Shown here piece by piece: positions 55,039-63,728 of a DNA stretch of 64,000 nt. Below the pieces are notes generated by a model that searched no databases, was not told the DNA's origin, and worked only from the letters and a program-made list of their open reading frames with translations. Each line of letters opens with the position of its first letter. Within the stretch, counting starts at the first letter, position 1. The DNA is taken from positions 1-64,000 of the forward strand of contig NZ_JAGMWN010000003.1 in assembly GCF_017963645.1 (NCBI RefSeq), written 5' to 3'. The translations under genes and the position numbers were made by a program. This DNA is from Marivibrio halodurans (GTDB lineage Bacteria; Pseudomonadota; Alphaproteobacteria; UBA8366; Aestuariispiraceae).

Positions 55039-55701
55039 ATGACGAGATTGACGGGGATCGATCACCTGGCCTTCATCACGCACGATATCGTGGGCACGAT
55101 ACGCTTCTATCGCGATCTGCTGGGCCTGCGGCTCGTCGCCGGGATCGGCCATGACGGCTTCCGCCATTATTTCTTCAAACTGGCCGACGGGCGCACCCAG
55201 ATCGCCTTCTTCGAATATGACGGCGCCACCCCGATGGCGCGGAAATTTCCAGGCGACCGGACGTCGGAACCGCGCGGCTACGACCACCTCTCCATGACGG
55301 TGGAAAGCCGCGAGGATCTGTTCGCCCTGAAGGACAAGTTGGAAGCCGCCGGCGTCGACGTGCATGGCGCGGTCGATCACGGCCTTTTCTGGTCGATCTA
55401 TTTCTACGACCCGAACAACATTCCGTTGGAGGCGACCTGGAATTTCATGGACGTGGCGGACGCGCCGGCGGTGGTGGACGACGCGCCGCTTCCCATCGTC
55501 GCCGAGGGGGCCGAGCCTCAACCCGGCCATTGGCCCGCGCCGGAAAAGACGACCCCGCCCGAGGCCATGACCGCCAAGGGCGGCAACGCCCTGCCCCTGC
55601 GCCGCGAATTGCTCCGCCAGGGCCGGGTGCGCTTCAAGCACGGATTGCCCGGCGATTTCATCGCACTGATGACTGATGCGGTACGCGACGCGAACGATTG
55701 A
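55039..55701 (+). CDS. VOC family metalloprotein
   Basis: This 220-residue protein has two beta-alpha-beta-beta-beta modules of the glyoxalase/extradiol dioxygenase superfamily. Possible metal ligands are His9 (TGIDHLAFITHD), Glu in IAFFEYDGA, His in GYDHLSMTV and Glu in IPLEATWNF. A Pro-rich linker and a basic tail (about 155-220) have no known match. Function could be dioxygenase, lyase or resistance. GGGGAGG precedes the ATG. It is convergent with the GSCFA gene, eight bases apart. Confidence 0.85.
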   Translation: MTRLTGIDHLAFITHDIVGTIRFYRDLLGLRLVAGIGHDGFRHYFFKLADGRTQIAFFEYDGATPMARKFPGDRTSEPRGYDHLSMTVESREDLFALKDKLEAAGVDVHGAVDHGLFWSIYFYDPNNIPLEATWNFMDVADAPAVVDDAPLPIVAEGAEPQPGHWPAPEKTTPPEAMTAKGGNALPLRRELLRQGRVRFKHGLPGDFIALMTDAVRDAND

Positions 55702-55709
55702 CGCCTCCC

Positions 55710-57002
55710 TTACGCCTCCCGCTTCAGGAACATCGCGTCGAAAAGCTGCATCACCCGGTCCACCGCCCCGCGCGACACATGGCGGAGGTCGGGCTCCCAC
55801 GGGTCCTTCAGGCAGGTGGTGACAAGTTCGAAGGAGGGGAAGTAATGCGCCTTCGGGTCGGTGCGGCATATCTCCTCCGCCGCGACGCGCAGCACCGCCT
55901 TGGAATGGGTGTTGGCCGCGACGACATGGGTGTCGTCCGCCCGCGTGGTCGCCATGAAGGGCACGGGCGAGACGGAAAGGATCAATTCCAAGTCGGGGTT
56001 GTGCACGCGCACGATCTCCGCGAAACGGCGGATATCGGCCACGTTGCGCTCCACCGTCAGCACCTCCGGCCGCGCGGTGAGGTAGGAGGAGAAACCGCGC
56101 GGATTGCGGGACAGGACGCTGCCGTCGCTCAACAGCCGCCAACATTCGTTGAGCCCCAGCGTCACGATGAAGACCTTGGCGCGGGTCAGCGCGTCCCGCA
56201 CGGCGGCGAGGTGACGAGGCCGGTCGGCCTCGTAAGCCTCCGGCGTGGTGAACCCCACCCCTTCGCGATAAGGGTCGGTCCAATAGGACTGATCGCCGTG
56301 CGTCATGCGGACCAATAGCGGATCGAACGAGCGCTCCCCGAAGGCGCGCTCGGCCAATTGCCGGAAGCCGGGGCTGTTGAAGAGCAACCCCCAGGCGGCG
56401 CAGAAATCGGTCACCGACCTATCGGGGCGCGCGCCCTCGGAATGGACGCCGGCCGTGCCGTCGGGCTGTTTCTCCGCGATCACATAATTGAAGCCCCGGC
56501 GTTGGAAGGCGTGGCTGATCTCGAACGCGAAACAGCTTCCAGCACTGCCCAGCGGCGTCGCCGCATCGACCAGCGGGACCCGCCGCGCGAAGGGCGCCAG
56601 CGTTTCTAGACCCTGGGCCGGGTCGCGCGTCGGGTTGGGCCAGAAGATCGCCTCCGCCGGTTTGCCCTCGCCGGGTTCGTAGGTACGCGCGCTCGCCTGC
56701 CCCTCGGCCATGAAGGCGCGCGGCGCCCCGGCCTGGGCGCGGAACCGCGCGGCAAGCGCCGCATCCGTCCCCGCCGCATCCGTCCCCTTGGCCCCCGCCT
56801 GCACCGCCTGATGGGCGAGCGTGAGCAGGGCCGTGAGGTCTCGGGTCGCCCGGCCGCTCCGCTCGATGCCCGCCGCGATCCGCTCCCCCAACTCGGGATC
56901 GTCACGGAAGACCGCGCGTAACAACACGCGCCGCGCGGCCGGATCGCTCCAGCCGTCCTCACCGCCCAGAAGGGCGATATCGTCGCCGTCATTGGAAGCC
57001 AT
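55710..57002 (-). CDS. GSCFA domain protein
   Basis: This 430-residue protein has an unrecognised N-terminal helical region (to about 125), then a GSCFA domain. The family name motif appears as GSAGSCFAFEISHAFQRRGF, followed by SVTDFCAAWGLLFNSPGF, VTLGLNECWR and LSVSPVPFMATTRADD. GSCFA domains are SGNH-hydrolase-like and probably act on surface glycans; direct evidence is scarce. There is no signal peptide, so it is cytoplasmic as written. Confidence 0.88.
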   Translation of the reverse strand: MASNDGDDIALLGGEDGWSDPAARRVLLRAVFRDDPELGERIAAGIERSGRATRDLTALLTLAHQAVQAGAKGTDAAGTDAALAARFRAQAGAPRAFMAEGQASARTYEPGEGKPAEAIFWPNPTRDPAQGLETLAPFARRVPLVDAATPLGSAGSCFAFEISHAFQRRGFNYVIAEKQPDGTAGVHSEGARPDRSVTDFCAAWGLLFNSPGFRQLAERAFGERSFDPLLVRMTHGDQSYWTDPYREGVGFTTPEAYEADRPRHLAAVRDALTRAKVFIVTLGLNECWRLLSDGSVLSRNPRGFSSYLTARPEVLTVERNVADIRRFAEIVRVHNPDLELILSVSPVPFMATTRADDTHVVAANTHSKAVLRVAAEEICRTDPKAHYFPSFELVTTCLKDPWEPDLRHVSRGAVDRVMQLFDAMFLKREA

Positions 57003-57061
57003 GGGGAGAGGATAAGGCGATTCCCAGCCATGCGAGATGGAACCGCGCGATATCCGTGGGC

Positions 57062-58090
57062 TCAGGCGTCCTCGAACCCCTCCAGGACATTGACCGTGTT
57101 GACCCCGACCTGGGCGACGGCATAACCGCCTTCCATCGCGAAGAGCGTCGGCAGGCCGAGCGCCCCGATCCGCGTCCCGTAGCGCCGGTAATCGTCGCTC
57201 TTCAACTTGAAGAAGGAGATCGGGTCCTCCTCGAAGGTATCGACGCCGAGCGAGATGATCAGCGCATCCGGCCCGTAATCCTCGATCCGTCCACAGGCGG
57301 CATCCAGCGCTTCGGACCAGCGCTCGAAGGGCGTGCCCTCGGGCATCGGATAATTGACCGTGAAGCCCTCGCCCGCGCCCGCGCCGGTCTCGTCGGCATA
57401 GCCGGAGAAATAGGGGAAGGCGTCCTCTGGCTGGCCGTGCAGCGACAGGAACAGAACGTCGCCGCGATCATAGAAGATATCCTGCGTGCCGTTGCCGTGG
57501 TGGAAGTCGACATCCAGGATCGCGACGCGCGACGCGCCGTCGTCCAGGAAGGCCTGGGCCGCGATGGCGGCGTTGTTGAGGAAGCAATAGCCGCCGAACA
57601 TGTCGCCGGTGGCGTGATGCCCCGGTGGCCGGCAGAGCGCGAAGGCGGCACGCTCACCCCCCGCGATGACGGCGCGCGCGGTAAGCGCGACATCCGCGCT
57701 GGCCTGCGCGGCCTCCCAGGTACCGCCGCTGATCGCCGTCTCGGAGGCGAGCGAGTGATAGCCGATCTTGCCGTCGATGTGGCGCGGACGCCGGCCGGTC
57801 ATGCGCCGCGCCGGCCAATTGGCCGCGATCGCCTCCCCCTCGAAACCGGCGGCCTGCCATTCCTCCCAACAGGTGGCCAGGAAATCGAGATAGTCGGCGT
57901 CATGAATACGGCGCACGGGATCGAGGCCGTGGCGCGTCGGCGCCTCCACCGGGCCGAGCTTCACGGCGGCCAGCCGCTCCAGCACGAAATCCATCCGTTC
58001 CGGGCATTCGAACGGGGGAACGAGGGTACCGCCATAGAGTTCCGTCTTGGCGTCCCGGAGCTTGTGGTCGTCGGTATAGATCGTCTTCAC
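57062..58090 (-). CDS. Histone deacetylase-family amidohydrolase, acetylpolyamine type
   Basis: This 342-residue zinc hydrolase is most like acetylpolyamine amidohydrolase. The opening MKTIYTDDHKLRDAKTELYGG and the length fit that group. The His pair is in RPPGHHATGD, zinc ligands in DVDFHHGNGTQ and LGVDTFEEDP, and the transition-state Tyr in AMEGGYAVAQVG. It should deacetylate acetylated polyamines or similar amides in the cytoplasm. It lies upstream of and in line with the GSCFA gene. Confidence 0.9.
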   Translation of the reverse strand: MKTIYTDDHKLRDAKTELYGGTLVPPFECPERMDFVLERLAAVKLGPVEAPTRHGLDPVRRIHDADYLDFLATCWEEWQAAGFEGEAIAANWPARRMTGRRPRHIDGKIGYHSLASETAISGGTWEAAQASADVALTARAVIAGGERAAFALCRPPGHHATGDMFGGYCFLNNAAIAAQAFLDDGASRVAILDVDFHHGNGTQDIFYDRGDVLFLSLHGQPEDAFPYFSGYADETGAGAGEGFTVNYPMPEGTPFERWSEALDAACGRIEDYGPDALIISLGVDTFEEDPISFFKLKSDDYRRYGTRIGALGLPTLFAMEGGYAVAQVGVNTVNVLEGFEDA

Positions 58091-58158
58091 GCGTCGCCGC
58101 CTTTCCTCGCCGAAGGCGCGGGAAAAGGTCCCGCCGCCGATCAGCGGGGAGAATAGGG

Positions 58159-59013
58159 CTAGTCGAACAGCGCGTCGATATCCGCCTGAGAGATTCCCTC
58201 ACCCGCGCGGGCGGGGCCGTTCAACAACGCCGCATCCTCGTCGCGCTCGATCTCCGGGATCGGCAGATCCTCGAACGCCTCGATCCCCCAGATGCCGATC
58301 ATCGCGACGATCCGTTCCTCGATATGGCGCAGCGTAGCGATCACCTTGGAGGTCCGCTGGCCGGTCAGGTCCTGGAAATTGCAGGCCTCCATGATCTTGA
58401 TCGTCGCGGCCTCGATCCGGGAACACAGCGCCTCGGCCTCGGTGTCGCCGGCGATCGTGCCCGCGAGACGGGTCAGGAGGTCCATCTGAGCCTCCGCCTG
58501 GCCCAGGATCTCGTCGGTCGCGGTCGCCGTGTCGTGGATGATCGCGTCAAGCTCGCTGCGCGCATCCTCCATCCGGTTATTGTCGGCGCCCGGATGCTTG
58601 ATATGCGCGATCTCGGCCTTCGCCTTGCCGATCATCTTGACCATGCGCGCGATCTCGATACGAACCGCCAATTCGGAATCGCCCCCCGAATCGGCGCGCC
58701 CCACCGACATCTCCGGGCTTGCCTCCTCCCCCGTCGTCGCCCGCAGAATCCTGCCCATCATCGAATGCATCTCGCCGAGTTCCGCGCGGATGGCGTCCAG
58801 TTCGGCACCCGTCGCCGCGGACCGGGGCACGCCGGCACCGTCGCCGTCGGCGTGATCGCGATCCCCCGTCTCGTCGCCATCATCCAAAGGCGCGCGCGAC
58901 CTTTCCGGCGCGGCGGGGCCGGCGGACACCGATGGCACGGAAGGGTCGAGGGACAAGTCCCGCTCCGCGCGGAAGCGCTTTCTGCCAAGAGATCCGGGAG
59001 AGGATTGCGTCAT
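58159..59013 (-). CDS. cheZ: CheZ-like phospho-CheY phosphatase
   Basis: This 284-residue protein has a disordered, acidic N-terminus (to about 70), then long helices. The catalytic CheZ motif is NFQDLTGQ (212-219): Asp215 and Gln219 correspond to Asp143 and Gln147 of E. coli CheZ. The last residues, ISQADIDALFD, form the CheY-binding tail. It should speed dephosphorylation of CheY-P and so tune the flagellar motor. No cheA or cheY lies next to it. The tail is shared with the protein at 39711. Confidence 0.87.
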   Translation of the reverse strand: MTQSSPGSLGRKRFRAERDLSLDPSVPSVSAGPAAPERSRAPLDDGDETGDRDHADGDGAGVPRSAATGAELDAIRAELGEMHSMMGRILRATTGEEASPEMSVGRADSGGDSELAVRIEIARMVKMIGKAKAEIAHIKHPGADNNRMEDARSELDAIIHDTATATDEILGQAEAQMDLLTRLAGTIAGDTEAEALCSRIEAATIKIMEACNFQDLTGQRTSKVIATLRHIEERIVAMIGIWGIEAFEDLPIPEIERDEDAALLNGPARAGEGISQADIDALFD

Positions 59014-59316
59014 GATGAGGATGCTCGTTCGATTAAGTCGCCGGTTCGACGATTACCATGGCCGGAGAACCGCGCCCGAACGCACGTAACTCCGTATTCT
59101 CTCAGGTACTATCATGCCTCAAATTCCTTTTTTGGAGGTTAACGCTTCATCCATTCCCGTTTAATAAGGACGTGGGTGCAGGTCGGTTTTCCACTCTCGA
59201 CGTCCATGCGATGATACAGGTTAGCCGTTTTCCTTCAACGAGGTGACGATCAAGCAAGAATCCCGGTGCGGCGGGCGGGGCGCCAGGCGGTTCAACGAAC
59301 GGGAAGACACGAAACG
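59014..59316. other. Noncoding gap between divergent genes
   Basis: These 303 bases separate the CheZ gene from the orphan at 59317. The middle (about 59090-59180) is AT-richer than its surroundings and must hold the promoters. I see no tRNA, strong hairpin or repeat. A 62-codon open frame at 59058 has no ribosome binding site or homology that I recognise. Confidence 0.4.
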
Positions 59317-60354
59317 ATGACGGATCAAGCGGAGCTCGTTCCCACCGACAAGGAACGGGACAGCCTGCATATATTGCCGCTATGCATCGTGCCTCTCGAA
59401 ACGCCGGGGCTTCGACGCGCGCGGCTCGTCAAGAACAACCGGATCGAGACCATGATCGAGCTGTTCAAGGCGAGCGGCAGCGGCAGCGGCCAGGTCACGC
59501 TGCGCGACCTGCCGGGCTTCTTCCCCACGGCCAACGAGGCCGCCTTCAAGAGCGATATCCACAAGATCGGCGCGCTCGCTCGTATTCCGAGTTTCGACGT
59601 CTATTCCTGCCGAATATCCCTGCGCGCTCTGGGCATCCAGGTCGACGAGCACACGCACCTGCAATTGTCCGACACGAAGAAATCCGAACTTACCGAACGG
59701 ATGAAGGCCTTCACGGCGCCGCTGATCAAGAATGTCTACGGTCAGGATACCAAGGACGTGGCGGATGCGGGCGACCTCAGCGCCATGCTGCGCAACCCGG
59801 ATAAGGAAGAGGCGCTGCGCCGGCTCACCATGCTGGCGGAGAAGCTGAATGTCTCGCTGGAGGATATCCCGCGTTTCGTGGAGGATTACGGCGACGTCTT
59901 CCTTTCCCTCGCTTTCTTCCAGGACAAGCTCGACGAGGTCGTTCCGACGCTCAACACCTTCCTGGGCTGGGTCGCCGACCTCCGCCAGAGCTGGCAGGTG
60001 CGCAATGATCGTTCCCAGGACCGAATCCTGGACACGATCGTTGCCGACCTCTCCGACATCTCCGGCTCGATCACCGGCCGGTTCGAGAGTTTCGAGCGCA
60101 AGACGCAGGATTTCTGGACGGACATCTCGGCCGAGCGGTTCAAGGAGGTGCGCGACCTGGTCACCGCGCATCACGTCACGGTGGGCGGTGTTCTGTGCGG
60201 ACTCACGCTCAAGCTCGACCTCTGGCAGGAGCGCTTTCCCGACCGGAATTCCGGCGGCCCGCAACAACGGATCGAATTCTGCATCAGCGAGATCATGCCG
60301 GGCCTCGATCATATCAAGCGGCTGGAGGCCCGGGCCGCCAAGAGCGGTAACTGA
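59317..60354 (+). CDS. Conserved cytoplasmic protein of unknown function
   Basis: I do not recognise this 345-residue protein. There is no signal peptide or membrane helix. It reads as mostly helical: LTERMKAFTAPLIKNVYGQD, DKEEALRRLTMLAEKLNVSLEDIPRFVEDYG and a coiled-coil-like stretch around 240-290 (RILDTIVADLSDISGSITGRFESFERKTQDFW). It is divergent from the CheZ gene and is followed by the subtilase gene after five bases. A signalling or motility link is only suggested by position. GGGAAG precedes the ATG at 59317, which is preferred over the longer frame. Confidence 0.78.
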   Translation: MTDQAELVPTDKERDSLHILPLCIVPLETPGLRRARLVKNNRIETMIELFKASGSGSGQVTLRDLPGFFPTANEAAFKSDIHKIGALARIPSFDVYSCRISLRALGIQVDEHTHLQLSDTKKSELTERMKAFTAPLIKNVYGQDTKDVADAGDLSAMLRNPDKEEALRRLTMLAEKLNVSLEDIPRFVEDYGDVFLSLAFFQDKLDEVVPTLNTFLGWVADLRQSWQVRNDRSQDRILDTIVADLSDISGSITGRFESFERKTQDFWTDISAERFKEVRDLVTAHHVTVGGVLCGLTLKLDLWQERFPDRNSGGPQQRIEFCISEIMPGLDHIKRLEARAAKSGN

Positions 60355-60359
60355 CCGCC

Positions 60360-61718
60360 ATGGTCATGAAACGCGATCCGGTCCGGCGGCCTATCCGCGT
60401 GTCCGTCCGTCTCGCCCTGCTGTTCCTCTCCCTCCTCATCGTCGCCGCGACATCGGCACGAGCCGCCGGAACGGGTGACGGAACGGCCTTCACCCATCTT
60501 GAATCGATGATGGACGCGGCCTGCGACGCGCTGGTCGAGACCGGCGATCCCACACACGCCGACTATTTCACCGCCCGGTTTCCGGATGCGATGACCGCCG
60601 TCAACCCGGAACGGGCCGCGGGCGGTGGCATGACGGTGCGGAGTCTCTATCTGCAACGTCCGGGAAGCGATACCCGCTATAGCCTGGAGGCAATACTGAA
60701 CGCGGGGAACCTCGCCCGCATCGCGATCGAATCCTGGCACGCCCTGCCGTCCGGCACATCGGTTCCCGCCGCCGCGCTGTTCGTCGCACCCAATTGCAGC
60801 CCCGCCCAGGCGCGCGAGATCGTCTATGGGACCGATGGGCTTGCCCGGAGCCTGCGCATCGTGGGCCCAGACCTCGTGACGACGCTCGGCGAGGAACCGC
60901 TCAACCCGCCGGTGCCGGAAGGCGTCGACGCGAAGGGAGTGACGGTCGCGGTGATCGATTCCGGCATCGCCTATGACCGTCCGGATATCGCCAAGCGGCT
61001 GGCGCGGGATGCGACGGGGCGGCTGATCGGCCGGGATTTCTGGGATCTCGATCCGCTACCCTATGATCAGGACGCGACCGGCTCCCCCTTCGTGGCGCGG
61101 CGCCATGGAACGCTGGTCGCGGACATCCTGCTTCGCGTCGCGGGGCCGGTTCGGCTGATCCCGCTGCGCTATCCGCGCCCGGACATGACGCGCTTCGGAC
61201 CGTTGGTCGAGTTTCTCGCGGAACAGGGGACCGCCATCGCGACCCTGGCCATGGGGAGTGACAGTCCGGGCGACTGGGAGGCATTCAAGCGGGCGGTCGA
61301 GGCGCATCCCGATATCCTTTTCATCGTCTCGGCCGGCAATGACGGGCGGGATATCGATCGCACCCCGGTCTTCCCGGCGGCATTCGATCTGCCCAATCTA
61401 CTCGTCGTTACATCGCTGACCGAAGGGGGGCGGATCGCGGTCGGCTCGAACTGGGGAAAGCGGGCGGTGGATATCGGTCTGCCGGCGGAACATCTGATCG
61501 CCCGCGACCCAAGCGGCCGGGAACGTCCGGTTTCCGGGTCGAGCTTCGCCGTCCCGATCGCCGCCGGGCTGGCCGCGCGGCTGAAAAGCGACCACCCGGA
61601 CTGGCGGGCACCGGAACTTAAGGCCGCGTTGCTCGACGCGGCGCGGCCGCTTCCCGATGAAGGGGACAGGCCCCGCATCGCGGCGGGATGGATCGACGAG
61701 CGCCCCGCGCGCCCTTGA
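60360..61718 (+). CDS. Subtilisin-like serine protease (S8)
   Basis: This 452-residue exported protease has a signal peptide (RLALLFLSLLIVAATSARA, cleavage near 36). A non-catalytic region of about 150 residues, possibly a propeptide, precedes an S8 domain (about 193-440). The triad is Asp200 (VAVIDSGIAYD), His249 (RRHGTLVAD) and Ser395 (SGSSFAVPIAAG); the oxyanion Asn lies in VSAGNDGRDID. The usual GTSMAAP is GSSFAVP. The substrate is unknown. No clear ribosome binding site is seen; ATGs at 60360 and 60366 are both possible. Confidence 0.9.
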   Translation: MVMKRDPVRRPIRVSVRLALLFLSLLIVAATSARAAGTGDGTAFTHLESMMDAACDALVETGDPTHADYFTARFPDAMTAVNPERAAGGGMTVRSLYLQRPGSDTRYSLEAILNAGNLARIAIESWHALPSGTSVPAAALFVAPNCSPAQAREIVYGTDGLARSLRIVGPDLVTTLGEEPLNPPVPEGVDAKGVTVAVIDSGIAYDRPDIAKRLARDATGRLIGRDFWDLDPLPYDQDATGSPFVARRHGTLVADILLRVAGPVRLIPLRYPRPDMTRFGPLVEFLAEQGTAIATLAMGSDSPGDWEAFKRAVEAHPDILFIVSAGNDGRDIDRTPVFPAAFDLPNLLVVTSLTEGGRIAVGSNWGKRAVDIGLPAEHLIARDPSGRERPVSGSSFAVPIAAGLAARLKSDHPDWRAPELKAALLDAARPLPDEGDRPRIAAGWIDERPARP

Positions 61719-61771
61719 CCCCGGGACGACGACCCGCCCGCACGTATGATCGGCACGGCCCCCTCGCCCCG

Positions 61772-62026
61772 CTATTTCGAGCGATCGGGATCATAGTCGG
61801 CAAGAAGTTCCTGCATTCGGTTGGCCGCGCGATTGGCCGCGGCGAGACGCGCGCGCGCAGGGTGGTTCTCGTCGACCTTCTCAAGCCCGAGACTGAGATT
61901 CGCCAACAGGCTCGCCATCGCGTTGTTGAGATCATGCATGGTCCGATCCGAGGAAGAATTCCGCCGTTCGATCCACCCAGACACACCAGCGTAGGCGGAG
62001 CCGGTTTGATCACTGTTGCCCGTCAT
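61772..62026 (-). CDS. Small DHp-like (H-box only) protein
   Basis: This 84-residue protein holds one histidine-kinase-like H-box, MHDLNNAMASLLANLSLGLE, with a candidate phospho-accepting His at about 31, then a second helix (ARARLAAANRAANRMQELLADYD). That is the two-helix hairpin of a DHp dimerisation domain, without a catalytic ATPase domain. It directly follows, and overlaps by 17 bases, the response regulator at 62010. It may be a phosphotransfer or anti-kinase partner of that regulator. AGGAG four bases upstream supports the ATG at 62026; ATGs at 62029 and 62038 are alternatives. Confidence 0.7.
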   Translation of the reverse strand: MTGNSDQTGSAYAGVSGWIERRNSSSDRTMHDLNNAMASLLANLSLGLEKVDENHPARARLAAANRAANRMQELLADYDPDRSK

Positions 62027-62426
62027 CATGCTCCTCATCGGAATGACCGATGCCGGAAGGTCGGTCCGTCCGGCTCACGGTCTCGATCGTCTCGAACAAT
62101 GCGTTCGGCTTGAACGGCTTTCTGATCGTCGCGTCGGCGCCGAGAACCGGGGCATGGTTCAAGAAGTGGGCCAATTCACCCTGGGCACCGGACATCATGA
62201 TGAACCACATGCCCAGCCGTTTGCGACGAACCGTGCGCAGGAGCTCGAATCCTTCCGCCCCCGGCATCAGAAGATCGCACAGAATAAGGTCCGCGGGCCA
62301 CACCTCCAGAACATCCAACGCCTCGAGCCCGTCCGCCACGCATCGCACCTCGTGGCCGGCCTCGCTCAACAGGGCGTCGAGCGCATCGCGCAACATCGCA
62401 TCATCATCGACCACGCAGATCAACAC
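62010..62426 (-). CDS. Stand-alone response regulator receiver
   Basis: This 138-residue CheY-type receiver has the acidic pocket Asp7-9 (CVVDDDAM), phospho-acceptor Asp51 (LILCDLLMPG), the Ser79 switch (IMMSG) and Lys103 (IRKPF). All residues for phosphorylation are present and there is no output domain. The last 15 residues are a His/Asp-rich tail. The start is GTG with a GGGGGAG about ten bases upstream. It overlaps the DHp-like gene, so the two are coupled. The kinase that feeds it is not in the window. Confidence 0.9.
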   Translation of the reverse strand: MLICVVDDDAMLRDALDALLSEAGHEVRCVADGLEALDVLEVWPADLILCDLLMPGAEGFELLRTVRRKRLGMWFIMMSGAQGELAHFLNHAPVLGADATIRKPFKPNALFETIETVSRTDRPSGIGHSDEEHDDGQQ

Positions 62427-62613
62427 GCGAAAGCGCTCCCCCTCAAGGTCGGACCGTCCGCCAAGTCGAGGGAGTTTAGCCGTTCCAGACGGCAGAACCT
62501 AGGATTCTTACGTAGAACCGAAAGTACCGTGACGACCGCCTGGACGGCGCCAAGACGGGGTCTGGATGGAACCATGCCGTGCAGGCCGGCGTGAGGGTGG
62601 ACGCGCGCTCGGT

Positions 62614-63411
62614 TCAGCCCATGATCTCGAAGCTGCCGGAGGCGTCCTTCTGGAAATTGGAAATGGTCTCCGTCATGGACTCCGACTCCGGTGCCCGGAT
62701 ATCGCCGATACGCTCGCAGCTATAGCCGTCGCGCGTGATGTCCCGGACGACCACGATCACCGTGCGCCGCCCACCGCTATCAGCGTTGCGCGGAATGAAC
62801 CGGCGCACATAAATATCGCGCGAAAGCGGATACCCCTCTTCCTCGATCTTGCGGAGATAGGGCACGATCTGCGGGTCTGGACCGATCCCGCTTCCGGCGG
62901 TCCGGTCCGATTCAGCCCCACCCGTTTCGGCGCCGTCCGGTTCGGCTTGATCCACCTCGATATCAGCCGTTTCCTCCACGTCCCCATGCCAACCCGAGAT
63001 GCAGTAGTCGAGCGCGTAGAACCGTCGTTGGCCAAGCCGCAATGTATCGCCCCGGGGTATCTCGTACCCTTCCTCCGATTCGATCAGGTGCAGGATGACG
63101 AAGCGCGCGGGAACCGACGGCTGTATATCGTAATAGAGCCATCCCGAACCGCCGAACATGCCCGGCGCATCGATCGACACTTCCCCATCCAACTCATATT
63201 CATAGGAGATATTGATCCGCTCCGAATCGGGAAAAATGATCTGCAGCGCATTTTGGCGGTCATAGGTGTTTCCGGCGACCATCGGCGCTTGGCGGACCAT
63301 GAGTTCCGGATTGAAATAGGGATCATGCTCAAGCCCGGAACATCCGGCGAGCGTCGCGAGCGCCAGGGCGGAAAGTACAGCGCGCCCGGCCCGCGCGGCG
63401 GCGTTCGGCAT
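62614..63411 (-). CDS. Lipoprotein of unknown function
   Basis: This 265-residue lipoprotein has a signal sequence with lipobox LAGC (Cys at about 24). The mature part has a beta-rich domain (RINISYEYELDGEVSID, RFVILHLIESEEGYEI), a low-complexity acidic linker (AEPDGAETGGAESD) around 155-180, and a second beta-rich domain with RTVIVVVRDITRDGYSCERIG. I do not recognise the family. The frame is open upstream to 63513, but the lipobox would then be too far from the N-terminus, so MPNAAARAG at 63411 is chosen. Confidence 0.75.
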   Translation of the reverse strand: MPNAAARAGRAVLSALALATLAGCSGLEHDPYFNPELMVRQAPMVAGNTYDRQNALQIIFPDSERINISYEYELDGEVSIDAPGMFGGSGWLYYDIQPSVPARFVILHLIESEEGYEIPRGDTLRLGQRRFYALDYCISGWHGDVEETADIEVDQAEPDGAETGGAESDRTAGSGIGPDPQIVPYLRKIEEEGYPLSRDIYVRRFIPRNADSGGRRTVIVVVRDITRDGYSCERIGDIRAPESESMTETISNFQKDASGSFEIMG

Positions 63412-63728
63412 GCACCCTGCCCCGCCCTTCGCCCCGCGCTCTGTCCCGCCCTCTGCACGGAGCCTCCGCCCCTGCCGTCCGGACATGACGCCATCCGTTC
63501 CATGTTGACCCATCGTGCGGTCCCTCGGTTCCTAGATACTTCGACACCAAGCTTGGTATAGCTACCATATATGCCAAATTCGCGCCACTCTCACGCAAGA
63601 AATTGACACCATGATCGGTGGCTTGCCTATCCCGCCGGGCCGCGCGAGGCTGCCCGCGCGGTCGCCCGCGCGGTCGGAAGCCGTCATCACCGACCGTCGA
63701 TTATGTCGATTCAGGAGATTCCCCCCTC
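63412..63728. other. Noncoding gap upstream of the methyltransferase
   Basis: These 317 bases separate the divergent lipoprotein and methyltransferase genes. A consensus TTGACA lies at 63603-63608, but a good -10 at 16-18 bases is missing (CCTATC is the best). A palindrome at 63546 is listed separately. The part nearest the lipoprotein is C-rich with CCGCCC-type short repeats. Confidence 0.35.
63546..63557. promoter_or_regulatory. Palindrome in the lipoprotein-methyltransferase gap
   Basis: The perfect 12-base palindrome ACCAAGCTTGGT overlaps a second imperfect dyad (TGGTA-TAGC-TACCA) at 63554-63567. The cluster is AT-richer than its surroundings and could be a regulator site for the lipoprotein gene. 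Confidence 0.35.

Noticed and set aside
59058-59246. 62-codon frame in the gap between the CheZ-like gene and the orphan
   Set aside because: No Shine-Dalgarno, no signal or motif, and AT-rich intergenic composition in its second half.
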